Assembly (NCBI GenBank): GCA_965197865.1
Contig: CBDANZ010000002.1
Location: forward strand, 434,001-498,000
Direction: 5' to 3'
Origin: CBDANZ01 sp965197865
GTDB lineage: Bacteria > Acidobacteriota > Vicinamibacteria > Vicinamibacterales > CAVVIG01
DNA: 64,000 nucleotides
Notes under the pieces: generated by a model
Seen by the model: the letters and a program-made list of their open reading frames with translations, nothing else
Database searches by the model: none
Told to the model about the DNA's origin: nothing
Position numbers and translations under genes: made by a program
Shown: positions 52,189 through 61,151 of the stretch, one piece after another
Position numbering within the stretch: the stretch's first letter is position 1
Layout of the letters: each line of letters begins with the position of its first letter

Positions 52189-53163
52189 CTACTTTCGGTA
52201 CCAGTCATAGAGCTGGTCACCGGGTGGGATCTTGCGGGTGATGTCAATGATCATCGTTTCCCCTTCCCAGCGCGTGACCAGCGGCTGCTTGCGCAGGTGT
52301 CCATAGAGGAACTCTTCCGCAAACTCCGTGCAGCGATATTCGATGAGTTGCATATTGGGCTCCAGCCGGCGATAGAGGGGCATGGCGATCTGCCAGGAGC
52401 GCGTAAAGGTCTTGGGGTCGTCGATCGTCACTTCATAACGGATGGCGTTCCGTCCGATCGGCGTGAAGCGCTCTACCAGACGCAGTGCTTCGCTGTGGAA
52501 ATTTCCCGCCCTGTCGAACCAGTTCTTGCCGTTGAAGTCCGTCACGTCCACGACGAGCGTGTCCCCTTCCCAGCGGCCGACCGAATGGCCCATATACGTA
52601 TCGTCTGGCGGTCCCTCGACCTGATCCAGGTGGACGATCCGAGCCCCATTTGTAAACGTGAAAGCCATCTGGATCTTATTCGTACTCTGGAAAATTTGCA
52701 GCGGATAGGGCATGTACATCGCGCGGGGAATGCCCGGCAAATAGCACTTGAGTTCCGGGTCCCGGTCAATCCAGTTCTCGGCGTTCTCTGTCTTGATTTT
52801 CGCGGCCTCGGGGGTGTAGGGAATTTCGCCGTCGCCCTGCACCACTCCAAGCGATCCTGGCACACCGGCGGCCGCGCCTAAAGCGACGACCGGGGCTGCC
52901 GGCACTCGGGCGTACGAATACGGGTACACTCCGGGTTGCATCACCATGCCCGGGAGCGCTTCGTGGGCCTGCAGGTCCCAATGGGCTTCATTATTCGCCT
53001 GCCAAATCCCACTGAAGTCGGGCTTGCCGGCCACGGTGCGGGCGAACGTCGACGCCTGTCCGGCGCCCTGTGTCATCACTACTGATCTGCTGATGAGCAT
53101 GCTCCCTACGGCGACCACAGCGACAACCGCTCCGATTGCCCAGCCCCTGAATCCCTTCCGCAT
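52189..53163 (-). CDS. Secreted DFSGIW-type acidobacterial family protein, paralog 1
   Basis: A 324-residue exported protein with an N-terminal hydrophobic anchor/signal (WAIGAVVAVVAVGSMLI). Hallmarks: KPDFSGIWQANNEAHWDLQA, IDRDPELKCYLPGIPRAMYM, VEGPPDDTYMGHSVGRWEGD, VVDVTDFNGKNWFDRAGNF and a C-terminal FAEEFLYGHLRKQPLV. The family is expanded in Acidobacteriota and has no known function to my knowledge. Nearly identical over most of its length to the protein at 60081 on the opposite strand. Confidence 0.75.
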   Translation of the reverse strand: MRKGFRGWAIGAVVAVVAVGSMLISRSVVMTQGAGQASTFARTVAGKPDFSGIWQANNEAHWDLQAHEALPGMVMQPGVYPYSYARVPAAPVVALGAAAGVPGSLGVVQGDGEIPYTPEAAKIKTENAENWIDRDPELKCYLPGIPRAMYMPYPLQIFQSTNKIQMAFTFTNGARIVHLDQVEGPPDDTYMGHSVGRWEGDTLVVDVTDFNGKNWFDRAGNFHSEALRLVERFTPIGRNAIRYEVTIDDPKTFTRSWQIAMPLYRRLEPNMQLIEYRCTEFAEEFLYGHLRKQPLVTRWEGETMIIDITRKIPPGDQLYDWYRK

Positions 53164-53216
53164 GACACTCTCCTCTTGCCTGTTGGCGACGCGTATTCTC
53201 AGATGCCCGCTGCAGC

Positions 53217-53421
53217 TTGGGGGCGACCCTCATCGGGAATTCCCGTTCCACATCCCCCGACACAGAGAGTGGCCGGATGGGGTCCCCGGCCCTCGGCAAA
53301 GGTGCGCTCCCACGAGCAGCGCCACCATGCCGTAATTGCACTCGTGACACCGGTGTTTACAATAGACTCGATTCGTCTGATCGTTCTGCCTGGTCCATGC
53401 TTGCCTGACGGTCCATGGTCT
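53217..53421 (-). pseudogene. C-terminal fragment of a DFSGIW-family paralog
   Basis: Reads RPWTVRQAWTRQNDQTNRV and HRCHECNYGMVALLVG, then, one frame over, RTFAEGRGPHPATLCVGGCG. This aligns with the last 70 residues of the gene at 55162 (RPWTVKQEWTRQDNQANRI, AFAEGRGPDPATLCIGSCG). The rest is missing, so it is a truncated, frameshifted copy. Confidence 0.65.
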
Positions 53422-53628
53422 CGTGCAGCGGCTGGCCGCGGGGGCATTTCGCGACTGAAGAGGCGGAATTCTAACACACGGGTCAGCTGAAGGACCGAAA
53501 AAGTAGAGGGGGTCCGAGCTCTCGGTAAAGTAGCTTGTCAACGTGTCGATGAGAGGGTGACCTGGCGACGCGACGGTTTGCACGTTGCACCGGCCGGACG
53601 TAGATCAGCGAGCTTTCGAGCTCTAGCG

Positions 53629-53657
53629 TTGACAAGCGTTTCCCCATGTCCTAGATT
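53629..53657 (+). promoter_or_regulatory. Sigma-70-type promoter for the epoxide hydrolase gene
   Basis: TTGACA (53629-53634), a 17-base spacer, and TAGATT (53652-53657). This is the best consensus promoter in the window. A transcript would have a leader of about 75 bases before ATG 53739, which is preceded by an AGGAGG-like site (CACAGGAGGATTGGG). Confidence 0.7.
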
Positions 53658-53738
53658 CGTCTACTGGCAGGATAGACGCGATATCGTCAGCGAGGCTCGT
53701 CGTGGACCCGACTGAAGGCCTCACAGGAGGATTGGGAA

Positions 53739-55064
53739 ATGGTTTTCAGAGCTATAGGTCCGGTGTCGGCTGGAATAGTGGCGGCGGTCTTCTTGCTTGG
53801 AGTTCAGCCGGTCAAGGCTCAACGCGCCGCTGAATCAGCTGCGGCGACCACACCTCAGTCGATCTCTCGGCCGGGCGGTTTAGGCGCCATCGTCCCGTTT
53901 AAGATTCAGGTCCCCGATTCCGTGCTGACGGACCTGAGGCAGCGATTGTCTCGGGCGCGCTTTGCGGACGAACTCCCCGACGCGGGCTGGGACTACGGAA
54001 CCAACCTCGCGTATCTCAAGGAGCTTGTCGACTACTGGCGGGACACATTCGATTGGCGGGCCCAAGAGCAGCGGTTGAACGGGTTCGACCAGTTCAAGAC
54101 GAACATCGATGGGCTCAACATTCACTTCATCCATCAGCGGTCGAAGATCCCCAACGCCCTCCCGCTGCTGCTGCTCAACGGGTGGCCGAGTTCTATCCTA
54201 GAGTACGCGAAAGTGATCGGTCCGCTGACGGATCCGATGGCCCATGATGGCCGCGCCGAAGATGCTTTCCACGTCGTCATCCCGGTGATGCCCGGCTTTG
54301 GCTTTTCGGACAAGCCGCGGGAGAGAGGCTACAACCACGAACGGATCGCGAGTATGTGGGTCACGCTGATGGCACGTCTCGGCTATTCGCGCTACGGGAC
54401 GCACGGCAGCGACTGGGGCAGTGTGGTCGGCAACCGCTTGGCGCGCCGAGATGCAGAACACATGGTGGCACTGCATCTGGCCGGTTGCGGCGGCGCGCGT
54501 CCACCCACAACGGGGACGGCCGGCAATCAGGCGTTACGGCCAGTGTCGGCCAATTTGGGATACCAGGAGATTCAAACGACGAAGCCGCAGACATTAGGGC
54601 AGGGGTTGAGTGACTCGCCTGTGGGCCTCGCCTCCTGGATCATCGACAAATGGTTCTCGTGGAGCGACCACGATGGTGACATCGAAAAGGTCTACACGAA
54701 GGATGAACTTCTGACCAATATCATGCTCTACTGGGTACCTAACGCGGGCGCGTCGTCGGCGCGGCTCTATTACGAGAGCCGGCACCGCGATGGCCGTTTG
54801 CTCCCCTCGTTCGGGGCCGGCCTTGCTCCGAAGCTGCCTGAGGATTGGGTGAGCGTGCCAACTGGATGCGGCGCCTTCCCATCGCAATATGATCGGCGTG
54901 GAACCCCGCGGAATACGAATATCGCCGCTGCGCGCCGTGCGGCCGAAACGCGATACAATATCGTGTACTTCACGTCCATGCCGCGGGGCGGTCACTTTCC
55001 GGCGCTCGAAGTACCAAGACTGTGGCTCGATGACCTCCGCGCCTTCTTCCGCGAGCAGCGATGA
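53739..55064 (+). CDS. Secreted epoxide hydrolase (EHN domain plus alpha/beta hydrolase)
   Basis: A 441-residue protein with signal peptide (VSAGIVAAVFLLGVQPVKAQ). EHN domain follows (VPFKIQVPDSVLTDLRQRLS, WDYGTNLAYLKELVDYWRD). Nucleophile is Asp225 in THGSDWGSVVGNRL; the catalytic His is in RGGHFPALE. The oxyanion motif usually HGWP reads NGWP (Asn147). Opens epoxides to diols, probably in the periplasm. Own promoter at 53629. Confidence 0.85.
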   Translation: MVFRAIGPVSAGIVAAVFLLGVQPVKAQRAAESAAATTPQSISRPGGLGAIVPFKIQVPDSVLTDLRQRLSRARFADELPDAGWDYGTNLAYLKELVDYWRDTFDWRAQEQRLNGFDQFKTNIDGLNIHFIHQRSKIPNALPLLLLNGWPSSILEYAKVIGPLTDPMAHDGRAEDAFHVVIPVMPGFGFSDKPRERGYNHERIASMWVTLMARLGYSRYGTHGSDWGSVVGNRLARRDAEHMVALHLAGCGGARPPTTGTAGNQALRPVSANLGYQEIQTTKPQTLGQGLSDSPVGLASWIIDKWFSWSDHDGDIEKVYTKDELLTNIMLYWVPNAGASSARLYYESRHRDGRLLPSFGAGLAPKLPEDWVSVPTGCGAFPSQYDRRGTPRNTNIAAARRAAETRYNIVYFTSMPRGGHFPALEVPRLWLDDLRAFFREQR

Positions 55065-55161
55065 GCTCAATTCTCGTGTGCAGAAGGCTGGAGTCCGTGC
55101 GGTAGGTGTGGATGACCATCGCATCGTGCGGTGATGGTTTCGACTGCCGGCCTGCCAGACC

Positions 55162-56364
55162 TCACCGCAACGGATCCCGATTCTCTTCAGTAATGCCGTT
55201 TCCGCAGCTGCCGATGCATAGCGTGGCCGGATCGGGACCTCTTCCTTCGGCGAACGCTCGCTCGTCGGCGCGCGTTCCCACAAGCTGCCCCGCCAGGCCG
55301 TAATTCCCCTCGTGGCACCGGGGCTCGTAATAGATCCGATTCGCCTGGTTGTCTTGCCTGGTCCATTCCTGCTTGACGGTCCACGGTCTCGTCCACGTTG
55401 TCGGATCCTCTATCGTGGCCACATACTCGAGCGTGTCCGCGTCGAGGCGGGTAAAGCGTTCAACCAGATGCAAGTTCTCGCGAGATCCTCGATAGCTCTT
55501 CTTGGCGGTGAAATTCGTGACGTCGACGACCAAGGTATCGCCCTCCCAATGACCGCGTGAGTCCCCCCACCATTGACGGACATTGCTCGGTAGATGCGGT
55601 GCCGTCGTGATGGGAATGATACGCTGCCATCCGTTTCCTTGGCCCACGTCGTAGTAAATCGACACCGCTCCAGGCGACTGCACAATTCGAGGAAAAAACG
55701 GCAGGATACTACTCCCAAAATCTGGCAGGCCGAAGCTCATACAACGTTCGCTCAAGCTTCGGTCCTCTGGACCATCAGCGCGATTGCGGAAACCCATTGC
55801 GCCGTAGTACGGACCCGGCTCCGCCCGTCTCGGTGATGGCGGCCCGTACGTCCCGCCTGCGCACTGGGGCATCTTGTTCTTGCAAACCTCTGTGGCTTGC
55901 AGAAGGGCGAGCTCAAACTCCCGCCTTTCGGCGCGCCGCTCTTGCGCCGCCGGCGTGACGGGAGGAATTCTCCCGTCCGGAGGGTCCACGATGAGCGAGG
56001 TGCGCCGGCCCGTATGTTTTGTCGTGGTGAATACGCTGTTGTAGGCGCCGGCGACGTGCTGCACGGTTCCCTTCTTCGCAACGCCGCGGTCACCGAGTCT
56101 TACCGAGGCGGCACGTATCTTGTCCAGTTCGGCGATTTCCACCTCCGTGAAGAACTCCTTATCGGCGTACCGAGCGGGACGCTCCAAGGGAACCTGATAA
56201 TTGTTGGTCCAGATGCCCTGCAGGTTCGGCTCACCCCACGGGGTCCTGGCCTCGGTCGTCGTCGAGGCATCATCCCCGCCGCGGGCCGGTGCCAGCCTCT
56301 GGCTCAGCACCGCAGCTAGGATCACTGCCGCGACCCCGATCACGACGAGAAATCGTCTCTTCAT
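55162..56364 (-). CDS. Secreted DFSGIW-related family protein, larger paralog
   Basis: A 400-residue exported protein: N-terminal anchor (FLVVIGVAAVILAAVLS), PWGEPNLQGIWTNNYQVPLE, long middle part with CAGGTYGPPSPRR, SVYDVGQ-like GAVSIYYDVGQGNGWQRIIP, GHWEGDTLVVDVTNFTAKK, and C-terminal RPWTVKQEWTRQDNQANRI with paired cysteines. It belongs to the same broad family as 52189 and 60081 but to another branch. Function unknown. Confidence 0.75.
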   Translation of the reverse strand: MKRRFLVVIGVAAVILAAVLSQRLAPARGGDDASTTTEARTPWGEPNLQGIWTNNYQVPLERPARYADKEFFTEVEIAELDKIRAASVRLGDRGVAKKGTVQHVAGAYNSVFTTTKHTGRRTSLIVDPPDGRIPPVTPAAQERRAERREFELALLQATEVCKNKMPQCAGGTYGPPSPRRAEPGPYYGAMGFRNRADGPEDRSLSERCMSFGLPDFGSSILPFFPRIVQSPGAVSIYYDVGQGNGWQRIIPITTAPHLPSNVRQWWGDSRGHWEGDTLVVDVTNFTAKKSYRGSRENLHLVERFTRLDADTLEYVATIEDPTTWTRPWTVKQEWTRQDNQANRIYYEPRCHEGNYGLAGQLVGTRADERAFAEGRGPDPATLCIGSCGNGITEENRDPLR

Positions 56365-56822
56365 CGTTCACAGCTCCCGAGCACTTGGTCATGCTCAAAC
56401 GCGACCCGCTTCTCGGCCTCCTCTGGCTCTTCTAGCGGGTACTAGACTGCAGTGCCAACCTGGTCCGCTTATTCCGAACCGCCACTTGCAGCAGCGATCC
56501 GTGACCCAAGAACCGAAGAGCTTAGCATACGGGGCGAACGACAGGAAGAGTCGACGAAGACGTGGAGCGTTCCGAAGGGAAGTAAAATAGCTAGGAGGAA
56601 AGACAACAGTGGCGGCCGAACTGCCAGCCGGGCGGCTCGGCCCGCTTGTGTTCGGCTCGGGCAAGTGCCGTCGCTGAGGGGCGAGCACCGACCTCGTCCT
56701 GGGGTCGGGCGACCTGGACGGAAACAGTCCATTGGGCCGCTCGCTGGTCTCGCTGAAGGCCTCGAGCGTCACTCGCTTCCCGCAAACACGATGCTTGGCG
56801 TCGTTCCCAGGCCCTTTAATAG
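56365..56822. other. 458-base gap, no supported gene
   Basis: Lower-GC sequence between the divergent secreted-family gene and the CoA-transferase. Short frames exist on both strands, but none shows a family signature. Likely holds the promoters of both genes; I could not pick out a convincing hexamer pair. Confidence 0.35.
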
Positions 56823-58013
56823 ATGACACCTCAGATGACACCTCTTCAAGGCATCACCGTTCTCGATCTCACCCGTGTCCTATCAGGCCCGTATTGCACC
56901 ATGCTGTTGGGCGATATGGGCGCGCGCGTCATCAAGATCGAACAGCGCGGCAAAGGTGACGACACCCGCGCGTGGGGCCCGCCGTTTCTCGAGCAAGAAA
57001 GCGCGTACTTCTTGAGCATCAATCGCAATAAGGAAAGCGTCACTCTCGATTTCAAGCAGCCGGCGGGGCGGGAGCTTCTAGGTCGTTTGATCGCCAAAGC
57101 CGATGTACTGGTCGAAAACTTCCGGCCGGGCACGCTCGCCAGGCTCGCGCTTGACTACACGGCGCTCGCCCCGCGCCACCAGCGACTCGTGTATTGCTCC
57201 ATTTCGGGCTTCGGCCACACGGGGCCTCGCAAGGCGGAGCCCGGGTACGACGCGGTGATGCAGGCCGAAGGCGGCCTTATGAGCATCACCGGCGCGAGCG
57301 ATGGTCCGGCGGTCCGGCTCGGCGTCGCTATCGCCGACATCGTGTCGGGAATGTTCGCAGCGCAGGGAATCACCACCGCGCTGTTTGCGCGCGAGCGCAC
57401 GGGGGAGGGCCAGTTTGTGGATATCGGGATGCTCGATTCGGTTGTCGCGCTCTTGAGCTATCAGGCGGGGATCTATTTCGCCACCGGCTCGGCACCGCCG
57501 CGCATCGGGAACCGGCATCCGACGATCGTGCCCTACGAAACGTTCGCGGCGTCGGACGGCGAGTTCGTGCTTGCGGTCGGCAACGATGAGCAGTGGCGAC
57601 GGTTCTGCAGGGTTGCGGCCCTCGAGGAGGACGCGCATTTCGCGACCAACCGTGAACGCGTCACCAGGTATGCGGAGTTGAAGCCGATACTCGACACACG
57701 GCTGCGCACCCAAACGCGAGCGTATTGGATGGAACAGCTCGCAGCGGCCGGTGTGCCGTGCGGATCGGTCCGCGATCTGCATGAGTTGTTCTTGGACCCC
57801 CAGGTCGAGGCCCGGGCGATGGTCGCCAAGATTGACCATTCGACGATAGGCGCGCTTCGAGTGCTGGGAACGCCCGTGAAGCTGTCACGCACGCCGGGAT
57901 CCGTCCGTACGCCGCCGCCTGTGCTCGGCGAGCATACTGGAGCGGTGCTGACGGGCGACCTCGGCTGCACGCGCGCCGAGCTCGAGGAACTTCGCACGAA
58001 CGGTGTCATCTGA
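56823..58013 (+). CDS. Family III CoA-transferase (CaiB/BaiF type)
   Basis: A 396-residue enzyme moving CoA between carboxylic acids. Marked stretches: LQGITVLDLTRVLSGPYCTM, GARVIKIEQRGKGDDTRAWG, ENFRPGTLARLALDY, and PGYDAVMQAEGGLMSITGA, which carries the conserved catalytic Asp. C-terminal GTPVKLSRTPGSVRTPPPVLGEH-type end is normal. Together with the epoxide hydrolase this hints at breakdown of an organic acid or xenobiotic (inference). Confidence 0.9.
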   Translation: MTPQMTPLQGITVLDLTRVLSGPYCTMLLGDMGARVIKIEQRGKGDDTRAWGPPFLEQESAYFLSINRNKESVTLDFKQPAGRELLGRLIAKADVLVENFRPGTLARLALDYTALAPRHQRLVYCSISGFGHTGPRKAEPGYDAVMQAEGGLMSITGASDGPAVRLGVAIADIVSGMFAAQGITTALFARERTGEGQFVDIGMLDSVVALLSYQAGIYFATGSAPPRIGNRHPTIVPYETFAASDGEFVLAVGNDEQWRRFCRVAALEEDAHFATNRERVTRYAELKPILDTRLRTQTRAYWMEQLAAAGVPCGSVRDLHELFLDPQVEARAMVAKIDHSTIGALRVLGTPVKLSRTPGSVRTPPPVLGEHTGAVLTGDLGCTRAELEELRTNGVI

Positions 58014-58030
58014 CGACCGGGGAGGCGTTT

Positions 58031-58041
58031 GGGGGGGGGGG
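58031..58041 (+). repeat. G11 homopolymer
   Basis: Eleven consecutive Gs in the intergenic gap 18 bases after the CoA-transferase stop. Prone to slippage and to sequencing error. Confidence 0.8.
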
Positions 58042-58094
58042 CGACTCTGGCAGGGCGGGCGGTCAGGCGCGGCTGACGGCGCACACTCTGTCGG

Positions 58095-58415
58095 TTGCGA
58101 AACCAGCTTGTGGTAAGACAGCTGACAGAAGAGAGATGGGGTACACTAACCGCCCGCCGCAGCCCGGGCGGACGTCACGGCGAACGGGACCGTGTGGTGC
58201 CGGGGAAACTAACGATTTGCACGGACGGGTTGGGCGGGCTGCGCGCTGTTGCTGGACGTGTCAAGTGTGCGGAGGTTCTCAACGGGAGGGCGTCGAAAGA
58301 TTTCCGCGCGAAGCGCGACGCATTCGAGAGCCAAACGCTCGCCGCGTGGCCAGGTCGGCACGATCACGATGCGCTGGTGCTGGCTCGGGCCTTGAGAAAC
58401 TGGAAGGTGGCGTGA
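58095..58415 (+). CDS. Uncertain small protein upstream of the beta-propeller lipoprotein
   Basis: A 106-residue open frame whose TGA overlaps the ATG of the next gene. Reads MRNQLVVRQLTEERWGTLTA at the start and HDALVLARALRNWKVA at the end. No family recognised and no good ribosome site seen. The overlap with the next gene is its only support; it may be chance. Confidence 0.25.
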   Translation: MRNQLVVRQLTEERWGTLTARRSPGGRHGERDRVVPGKLTICTDGLGGLRAVAGRVKCAEVLNGRASKDFRAKRDAFESQTLAAWPGRHDHDALVLARALRNWKVA

Positions 58416-59488
58416 TGGGGCTCCGACTGTGGCTGCTTGTGATTCTCGCGTCGGCCCTGTTGCTGCCCTCCTGCTCGCGGGAACCACCTGCCTCATCGGC
58501 CGGCGCGTCCGTCGCCGACCCGGCGTCCGCGACCAAGGGCGGAGGCCGCCTGTACGTCACCAACGAAATATCCGGAGACCTGAGTGTGATCGATGTGGAC
58601 ACCCGCCGCGTCGTTGACACGTTACCGCTGGGCAAGCGGCCGCGCGGCATCAAGAGGAGTCCGGATGGATCCACGCTATACGTTGCGTTGAGCGGATCAC
58701 CTATTTCGCCGCCCGGCATCGATGAGAGTACCTTGCCGCCGGCCGACAAGAAGGCTGACGGCATCGGCGTATTCGATGTTCGACAGCAACGCCTGCTCCG
58801 TGTCATCCCAGGCGGCTCCGATCCCGAACAGCTTGCGGTGAGCCAGGACGGACGATGGCTGTTTGTGGCAAATGAAGACGTCGGTGAGACGAGGGTTATT
58901 GAGGCGAGCGACGGGCGGCTCGTGGCAGTCATTCCAGTCGGCGGCGAGCCGGAGGGTATCGACCTGAGGCCGGATGGGAAGGTCGTGTACGTTACTTCCG
59001 AGGAGGACAACGAAATCTTCGTGATCGATGCCGTCGTTGGAGAGCTCATCACGAAGTTCGCCGTCGGGCCGAGGCCGCGGTCGACCGGCTTCCTCCCCGA
59101 CAGCCGCCGCGCCTACATCAGCTCGGAGAACGGCGCGTCGGTGACGGTTGTCAACGCGATGACGCACCAGGTTATTCACACGATCGATCTCGCCGGGAAG
59201 AACGTCAGGCCAATGGGCATCATCGCATCCCCGGACGGAACGCACGTGTTCGTGACGACCGGCCGCGGGAAGACGGTCGTGATGATCGAAACCGCGACAG
59301 ATCGCCCTATCGGTTCGGTGGAAGTTGGCGAGCGGCCGTGGGGCATTGCGATCTCGCCGGACGGCCGCACGGTCTATACCGCGAACGGTCCCTCGAATGA
59401 TGTGTCGTTTGTCGACGTCGCCAGCCGCATGGTGACGGCGCGCGTCAAGGTGGGCGACAGACCCTGGGGTATCGTGCATGTTCCGTAG
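58415..59488 (+). CDS. YVTN-type beta-propeller lipoprotein
   Basis: A 357-residue lipoprotein (lipobox LLPSC, then SREPPASS). Repeated propeller blades: GRLYVTNEISGDLSVIDVDT, RWLFVANEDVGETRVIEA, KVVYVTSEEDNEIFVID, RTVYTANGPSNDVSFVDVA. Resembles the PQQ-dependent-catabolism-associated beta-propeller proteins that lie beside quinoprotein dehydrogenases, which fits the PQQ enzyme at 62990. ATG 58415 (GTG 58412 also in frame). Confidence 0.8.
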   Translation: MGLRLWLLVILASALLLPSCSREPPASSAGASVADPASATKGGGRLYVTNEISGDLSVIDVDTRRVVDTLPLGKRPRGIKRSPDGSTLYVALSGSPISPPGIDESTLPPADKKADGIGVFDVRQQRLLRVIPGGSDPEQLAVSQDGRWLFVANEDVGETRVIEASDGRLVAVIPVGGEPEGIDLRPDGKVVYVTSEEDNEIFVIDAVVGELITKFAVGPRPRSTGFLPDSRRAYISSENGASVTVVNAMTHQVIHTIDLAGKNVRPMGIIASPDGTHVFVTTGRGKTVVMIETATDRPIGSVEVGERPWGIAISPDGRTVYTANGPSNDVSFVDVASRMVTARVKVGDRPWGIVHVP

Positions 59489-59927
59489 GGGTTGGGACAC
59501 TGGGACGGCCGCAGCCGGGTTGCGCGCTCTTGCATTGCTCTTGGGCATCTTTTTTGTTGCCATGGCCGTGAACAAGGTGGCCTGGATTAGCGATAGCAGC
59601 CTGCTGATGAGACGGTTTCAACAATGGCTCCCCGATCCGGTTCCGCTCGTCCAGTGGTATCTGGAAACGATCGCCATTCCCGGCGCACCACTCTTTGCAC
59701 GGCTCGTCCCGCTCGGAGAGTTCGCGACTGGTGTAGCGCTGATGGTAGGATTCCACCCCCGTTGGGCCGCGGCGCTCGCCCTCTTCATGGTGATCAACTT
59801 CCACTTCGCTACCGGAAGCTTCTTCGAATGGGCGTTCCTCAGGGAGGGAAACGGCCTGCCCGTGCTGGCCGGGCTTCTGGCCATCGCGGCAGGCGGGGCG
59901 CGGCTGCCATGGAGTCTCCGCGGGTAG
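59478..59927 (+). CDS. DoxX-like membrane protein
   Basis: A 149-residue four-helix membrane protein: LRALALLLGIFFVAMAVNKV, ARLVPLGEFATGVALMVGF, WAAALALFMVINFHFATG and LPVLAGLLAIAAGG. The pattern of a Glu in helix 2-3 and FHFATG fits DoxX/DoxD (thiosulfate:quinone oxidoreductase small-subunit-like). Overlaps the lipoprotein gene by 11 bases, so the two are coupled. Confidence 0.75.
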   Translation: MFRRGWDTGTAAAGLRALALLLGIFFVAMAVNKVAWISDSSLLMRRFQQWLPDPVPLVQWYLETIAIPGAPLFARLVPLGEFATGVALMVGFHPRWAAALALFMVINFHFATGSFFEWAFLREGNGLPVLAGLLAIAAGGARLPWSLRG

Positions 59928-60080
59928 GCGCGCGGGTGTCGTGATCGCGGCGATTCTTTGGCGTCATTTTCGCAAGAGGAACATCTCAGGCAGGGGAGTG
60001 GGACCTGACGAGAACTAAGAACCTTTCTAGAAGCTGAAGCAAGACCACGTCAGGAAGAAGGATGAGGAATGAGGTCTGTT

Positions 60081-61073
60081 ATGCGAAAGCAGTTCAGAAG
60101 CGCGATGATCGTCGTGGCAGTGGCCGCGGCTGCGGTAAGCGCCGTTATCTCCGTGTCGGTCACACGGATCGCTGGGCAGACGTCCAGTCAGGCGTCCCGG
60201 TCAGCCCGCACCGTGGACGGCAAGCCGAACTTCAACGGGATTTGGCAGGCCAATAACGAAGCCCATTGGGACCTGCAAGCCCACGAAGCGCGTCCGGGGG
60301 CCGTGACGCAGGACGGCGTCCAGTATGGGTTTTACCCTGATCCTCAGTTGCCCCAAGTACCCGCCGCTCCGGTGCTCGCGCTGGGCAGCGCCGGCGGAGT
60401 CCCCGCATCAATCGGCGTGGTGCAGGGCGACGGTGCGATCCCGTACACTCCCGAAGCCGCGGCCATCAAGACGGAGAACGCGGCACACTGGATTGACCGG
60501 GACCCGGAACTCAAGTGCTACTTGCCGGGCATTCCCCGTGCGATGTACATGCCCTATCCGTTTCAGATTACCCAGAGTACGAACAAAATCCAGATGGTCT
60601 ACGCCTTCACGACAGCAGCACGTGTGATCCACCTGGATCAGGTCGAGGGACCGCCTGACGATACGTATATGGGCCACTCGGTTGGCCGCTGGGAGGGGGA
60701 CACGCTCGCCGTGGACGTGACGGACTTCAACGGCAAGAACTGGTTCGACAGGGCGGGAAATTTCCACAGCGACGCACTGCGTCTGGTGGAACGCTTCACG
60801 CCGATCTCGACTGACGCCATCCGCTACGACGTGACGATCGACGATCCCAAGACCTTTACGCGTTCCTGGCAGATCTCCATGCCCCTCTATCGCCGGCTGG
60901 AGCCAAATATGCCGCTTCTGGAGTATCGCTGCACCGATTTTGTTGAAGAGTTCCTCTATGGACACCTGCGCAAGGAGCCATTGGTCACGCGCTGGGAAGG
61001 GGAAACCCTCATCGTCGACATCACGCGCAAGGTTCCCCCTGGCGACAAGTTGCATGAATGGTACCGAAGGTAG
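60081..61073 (+). CDS. Secreted DFSGIW-type family protein, paralog 3
   Basis: A 330-residue exported protein starting at ATG 60081 (MRKQFRSA, matching paralog 1; ATG 60069 also in frame). Signal/anchor MIVVAVAAAAVSAVISVSV. Same hallmarks as 52189: KPNFNGIWQANNEAHWDLQA, PELKCYLPGIPRAMYMPYP, GPPDDTYMGHSVGRWEGD, DFNGKNWFDRAGNFHSDALR. Nearly a copy of 52189 in inverted orientation. Followed by a DUF6152 protein, a frequent partner in such clusters as far as I recall. Confidence 0.75.
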   Translation: MRKQFRSAMIVVAVAAAAVSAVISVSVTRIAGQTSSQASRSARTVDGKPNFNGIWQANNEAHWDLQAHEARPGAVTQDGVQYGFYPDPQLPQVPAAPVLALGSAGGVPASIGVVQGDGAIPYTPEAAAIKTENAAHWIDRDPELKCYLPGIPRAMYMPYPFQITQSTNKIQMVYAFTTAARVIHLDQVEGPPDDTYMGHSVGRWEGDTLAVDVTDFNGKNWFDRAGNFHSDALRLVERFTPISTDAIRYDVTIDDPKTFTRSWQISMPLYRRLEPNMPLLEYRCTDFVEEFLYGHLRKEPLVTRWEGETLIVDITRKVPPGDKLHEWYRR

Positions 61074-61151
61074 CCAGAAAACGATGGGGTTGTGTGAGTG
61101 TGTTATAGTACGCAGCCGTAAAAACTGGGTAACGCAGGAGGTCAGATTTCG

